DNA of 64,000 nt, taken from Ailurus styani (taxonomy: Eukaryota > Chordata > Mammalia > Carnivora > Ailuridae). Below the pieces are notes generated by a model that worked only from the letters and a program-made list of their open reading frames with translations, searched no databases and was not told the DNA's origin. Below are positions 60,669-64,000 of the stretch, piece after piece. The DNA lies in contig LNAC01000032.1 of assembly GCA_002007465.1 (NCBI GenBank), forward strand, positions 1,683,297 to 1,747,296. The letters run 5' to 3'. Position 1 is the stretch's first letter. Each line of letters starts with the position of its first letter. The position numbers were made by a program, and so were the translations under genes.

Positions 60669-61385
60669 AATCATTTTGAATGTTAGCATTTTGAACAAGG
60701 TCAAACAAGTGATTGAAGTGTACATCATTGTTTCCTCATGAATGTCTATGCACTCAATAATCTTTGTGGAGCATGTGATTACAGAGAAATCCTCAGTGTC
60801 CCCATTCTACCAAACTAGCTACTTAAAATGCTGCGATTTCCTCTTGTAAAAGGGTGGCTTCTGCTTCATTTTTGATGATGTGGACACCATGAAGTTGGCC
60901 TACATTTGGCTTCAGTTGACTAAGTCACCTGTTTGATAGGAATGGAGTTGTAGACTATAATACAGAAAGAATTCCCTCATCTAGATGTTAAATGAACTTT
61001 AGTTCTAGCTTTGGTGGAATTAAAAGTCATCAAACCATGAATCTAAAGTGTTTGAGGTTACCTAAATGTTCATATGATTTTTAAAAAATCATTATGAATG
61101 ATATTTTTAATGCCTTTTTTATTTTCACAGGTCCTCATGCTTTCTTGAGATTTGCTTAGGGTTAAATAAAATGGAGCTTTTTTCTTATTTTCTTACTTGT
61201 TAATAATTTCAGTCTCAGAAATACATATACATCTCTAGCTTTTATTTCTGTAGAATTTTTTATTGAGAGTATTTCTTTATGGTCAAGGAAATGAACAAAG
61301 GATGGAATCATAGGATATAGAGCCAGGAGATACTTTAAAGGGTTATTAATAATTAGCTAATATAGTTATTTAAAATATAGTGCCA
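60669..61385. other. Unassigned intron sequence
   Basis: Contains only the orphan acceptor ending at 61130. Confidence 0.4.
61121..61170 (+). other. Orphan splice acceptor with short frame, stop and AATAAA
   Basis: A tract 'ttttttattttcacag' ends at 61130 and is followed by GTCCTC, the same six bases that open the microexon. Joined to the phase-1 end of the 45-nt exon it would read GPHAFLRFA and then TAG at 61157. An AATAAA lies at 61165-61170. It could be a cryptic or alternative last exon, but such a terminal exon would be very short; chance is the simpler reading. Confidence 0.25.
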
Positions 61386-61389
61386 TTTA

Positions 61390-62300
61390 TCACTGATTCA
61401 TTCATCAAACTCATATTGAGTACCTAAAATATGCATGCCCTCTGCTGTATATGGTGGTGATAAAATAGCAAGATAAGCCACAGTCTTCAAGGAACTTAAG
61501 AGTCTAGTGGAAACAAAACAAACAAAAATATAGCAATATTATGTGAGAAGAAGTATGCTCTGGTTATGTCCAGGTACAATAGGAGAAAAATAGAGGGGTA
61601 AATATCCCAGATTTGGGTGGAAAAAGGATCAGGGATACCTCTGGATCTATGATAAGTCAAGGAGTTGTTGACATGAAAAATTTAGGTAATGCAGTGTTTT
61701 CGGGAAGGCTAGCGTTTTCAAAGACTTCGAGGCACAAGACAGAATGGTGTCGCAAAAGCTGCATTTTAAATAGTTTGACGTGTAAAGTTCAGGGCTGTAA
61801 ATCAAGAGAGCAGAAACTGGAGTAGATAAGGCTGTGAAGGACCATGCACACCATGCTAAGTCATTACCCTGACAGTACGCAAAGTCTGAAGGATTTAAGA
61901 AGTAGGGAGACATGGTCAGATGAACATTTTGGGAAGATCATTCTTGCTAAAGGACAAGAGGACAAAAAGGAAGTGAGGGATGATTAAGGTACTACTGCAG
62001 TTATTTAGGTGAGAAATGTAATGGCTTGGAGAGAAGTAGAGATAGGGATGGATTCAGGTGCTATTAATGAGGTGGAAATGGCAAAATGTGTGACTAGATG
62101 TACGGGTAATGAGTAGAGAGAAGTGGGGGTGATTCTCAGGCCTTCCTCTGGGCAATAGTAGTGCAGGTCACTGGGACATAGAATGAAGAGGGAAGAGGAG
62201 GTTTTGTCTAATGGGGAATTATAGATGCATGTGGGACATTCAAATGGAAGCATCCAGCAGCCAGTTGACTATGTTGTTATTCCACTCAGGGGAATGATTT
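61390..62300 (+). repeat. L2 LINE, long 3' portion
   Basis: It starts 'attgagtacctaaaatatgcatgcc', passes 'gtctagtggaaac', then 'ggaccatgcacaccatgctaag' and 'gacatggtcagatgaacattttgggaagatca', and ends with the 'ggtgctattaatgaggtggaaatgg' region. The order follows the L2 consensus. Confidence 0.78.
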
Positions 62301-62966
62301 GAGCTGGAGTGTGAGCTTTAGGAATAATGAAAGTATAGCTGGTTGTTGATGTGATTGAAGTCATCAGGCTATGCAACTCATGAAGATGAGACCCTCCCCT
62401 ACTCTCCACTAGAATTTGTCATTTAAGAAATAGGTGGAAAATGGGAGCCCTTAAAGAAGACTGAGATGGGAGTGCTTAGGGAGGCGGTGGGAGAATGAGG
62501 ACATACTACAGTCAAGGGAGACAGGGAAAAGTCTTAAAATGAAGAGTGGTGAACAGTAGTAGATACTGCAAACTGGCAAATGGGATGAAGACTGAAAAAT
62601 GTGCACTGTGTTTACCAATACAAAAAGCCTTGGTGCTGCTTTTCAGAGCATCCCCAAGCACATTCATTAACATCACTTTGTTCCCTGACTATGGTCTATA
62701 GGACATATCAGCCATTTTGCCCAGAGTGGGTAAAATGGACGTAATACAAATCAACCACAACTAGAAAACTCATGTATCCTCAGGACAGCACATTTTATTA
62801 AAATGTCTCTTTGATTATTCCCACAATGGGAAATAAGTGTAGCATTTGGATGGAAGATACATGCAGTGCCAAGTTGTAACTCACAGCTAAGGAATACAAA
62901 GGAAGGTCTCTCATTTAGTTTCTCCCTCCATCCCTCCTACCCTCTTTTGTTCCTTAAATTATTTTA
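62301..62966. other. Unassigned sequence, possibly L2-derived
   Basis: Purine-rich to about 62600, then unique. Confidence 0.35.
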
Positions 62967-63174
62967 TTTTTAATTTTTTTAAGGATTTTATTTGAGAGAG
63001 ACACAGAGAGTGAGAGTGAGAGAGCGAACACAAACAGGCGGAGGGGGAGAGGAAGAGGGAGAAGCAGACTCCCCCCTGAGGAGAGAGCCAGATGCTGGGC
63101 TCCATCCCAGGACCCTGGGATCATGACCTGAGCCGTAGGGAGATGCTTCACTGACTGAGCCTCCCAGGTGCCCC
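62967..63174 (-). repeat. Can-SINE, antisense
   Basis: The end is CTCCCAGGTGCCCC. Approximate duplications TCCTTAAATTATTTTA at 62951-62966 and TCCTCGAATTATTTTA at 63175-63190. Confidence 0.94.
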
Positions 63175-63289
63175 TCCTCGAATTATTTTAAAAATATAGT
63201 CCTGCCTCACACAACTTTTAATTTCATTGAAGAGAATAGTCTTTACTGTTTACTATTTATTAACCATACAAGTCACTTTATACTTAAAT

Positions 63290-63800
63290 GCCAAATGAAT
63301 GAGTCAGATAGTCACAGCACTAATTCTGAATGAGGAAGTTATATTAAGCATATGAATGGCTAGGAAAATTGGAACTTGAGCTGAGACTTGAAAGATGGGA
63401 AATAGTCGGATCAGTGAAGAAGGAGAAAGTGGCCTAAGAGGTGGAAATGAGCCATTGGAGTGGCCAAGGTGTCTGGAGTAGATAGTTCTTGATAGAAGTA
63501 GTAGAGGTTATTCTGGAAGGATTGGTCAGGATTCCACATGGAGAGCCTTGAATGCCAGACTTAGCAGGATATGGATCTTCAATTTTAATAGAAAATTTAA
63601 TAGAAAAATCTATGGGCAGTTGAAAGCCTACTTAGAATGATCGATCTGAGAGTAATTTGCAGGGTAGCTATGGGAGGAAACATGAAGAAAATCTAAGATG
63701 GGCTTCATCTGAGAAAAGTTACCAAAGAAGAGTTATAGGATTTATAGAATGAATATGTGAACCAGAGGAAAAGTAAAGGATGATTCTATAGTGGAGACAA
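63290..63800 (+). repeat. L2 LINE fragment, second copy
   Basis: 'ttgagctgagacttgaaagatggg', 'ggagagccttgaatgccagacttagcaggatatgg' and 'gatcgatctgagagtaatttgcag' follow L2 order. It overlaps in consensus with the copy at 61390-62300, so it is a separate insertion. Confidence 0.7.
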
Positions 63801-64000
63801 ATAGGACACCATGGGAGTAGCAGGTCAAAAAAGGAACATTTTATAGAGGAAAAATTTGTCAGTGTTGAGTATTTTGAGTTTGAATTATTGGCAAAATATC
63901 CAAATACAATTACAGTCCAAATATGATTTTGGTTACAAATGAACCAATTTGAATTGATATAGCCTAAATATGATATTTATCATATTTGATATGGTAAGAT

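Larger units (their letters stand above)
52834..64000 (+). other. COL25A1: Downstream intron of COL25A1 (partial)
   Basis: The intron begins gtaagtatat. No exon encoding the expected next collagen XXV residues (GQPGPQGPPGPKG) was found before the window ends. It holds SINEs, a Tigger element, L2 and MIR pieces, and the orphan acceptor at 61130. Confidence 0.6.

Noticed and set aside
1..64000. CRISPR array, operon, phage or other prokaryotic system
   Set aside because: All direct repeats are SINEs or microsatellites, and the sequence has vertebrate introns and retroelements throughout.

Overview
The window is mammalian nuclear DNA, almost entirely intronic. It is AT-rich and holds about two dozen tRNA-derived carnivore SINEs (Can-SINE/SINEC). 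Most carry the caniform head 'gggcgcctgggtggctcagt' or its reverse complement, and many contain the internal phrase 'tctgcctacttgtgatctct'. From memory that combination suggests a musteloid or other arctoid carnivore such as mink, ferret, otter or badger, not dog or cat. Ancient MIR, L2, L1M, MaLR-LTR and Tigger pieces shared by all placental mammals lie between them.

The only host gene I can support is on the + strand. A 45-nt exon (50760-50804) encodes GPPGKRGKRGRRGES plus the first base of the next Gly codon. I recognise this as the start of the first collagenous domain of the transmembrane collagen XXV, COL25A1 (CLAC-P). A likely 8-nt microexon follows at 52826-52833; it completes that Gly codon and adds Pro-Pro. 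The layout is therefore: intron 1-50759, exon, 2.0-kb intron, microexon, then an intron running past position 64000. I found no other COL25A1 exon by eye.

Region by region: 1-12 kb has SINEs, an L2, and a closely spaced inverted SINE pair at 7.2-7.7 kb. 12-20 kb has L1M 3'-end pieces, L2s, a short young L1 end with a 16-bp target duplication, and MIRs. 20-30 kb has CA repeats, a Tigger element, a 1.7-kb truncated L1 with a nested SINE, and a MaLR LTR. 30-42 kb is mostly unique DNA with some SINEs, MIRs and L2. 42-49 kb is the densest repeat cluster: L1M with nested SINEs, a MaLR LTR inside a GATA repeat, a second inverted SINE pair and a long GAAA tract. 49-53 kb holds the two exons. 53-64 kb has a Tigger element, SINEs, a possible processed-transcript fragment and L2.

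The most interesting signals are in splicing. The 45-nt exon contains an internal donor that would remove exactly three Gly-X-Y triplets from its basic cluster. The next exon appears to be 8 nt long. An acceptor at 61130 starts with the same bases (GTCCTC) as the microexon but leads to a quick stop and an AATAAA. I found no bacterial, phage, CRISPR or other autonomous system. Repeat boundaries are accurate to roughly 10 bases unless a target-site duplication is given.
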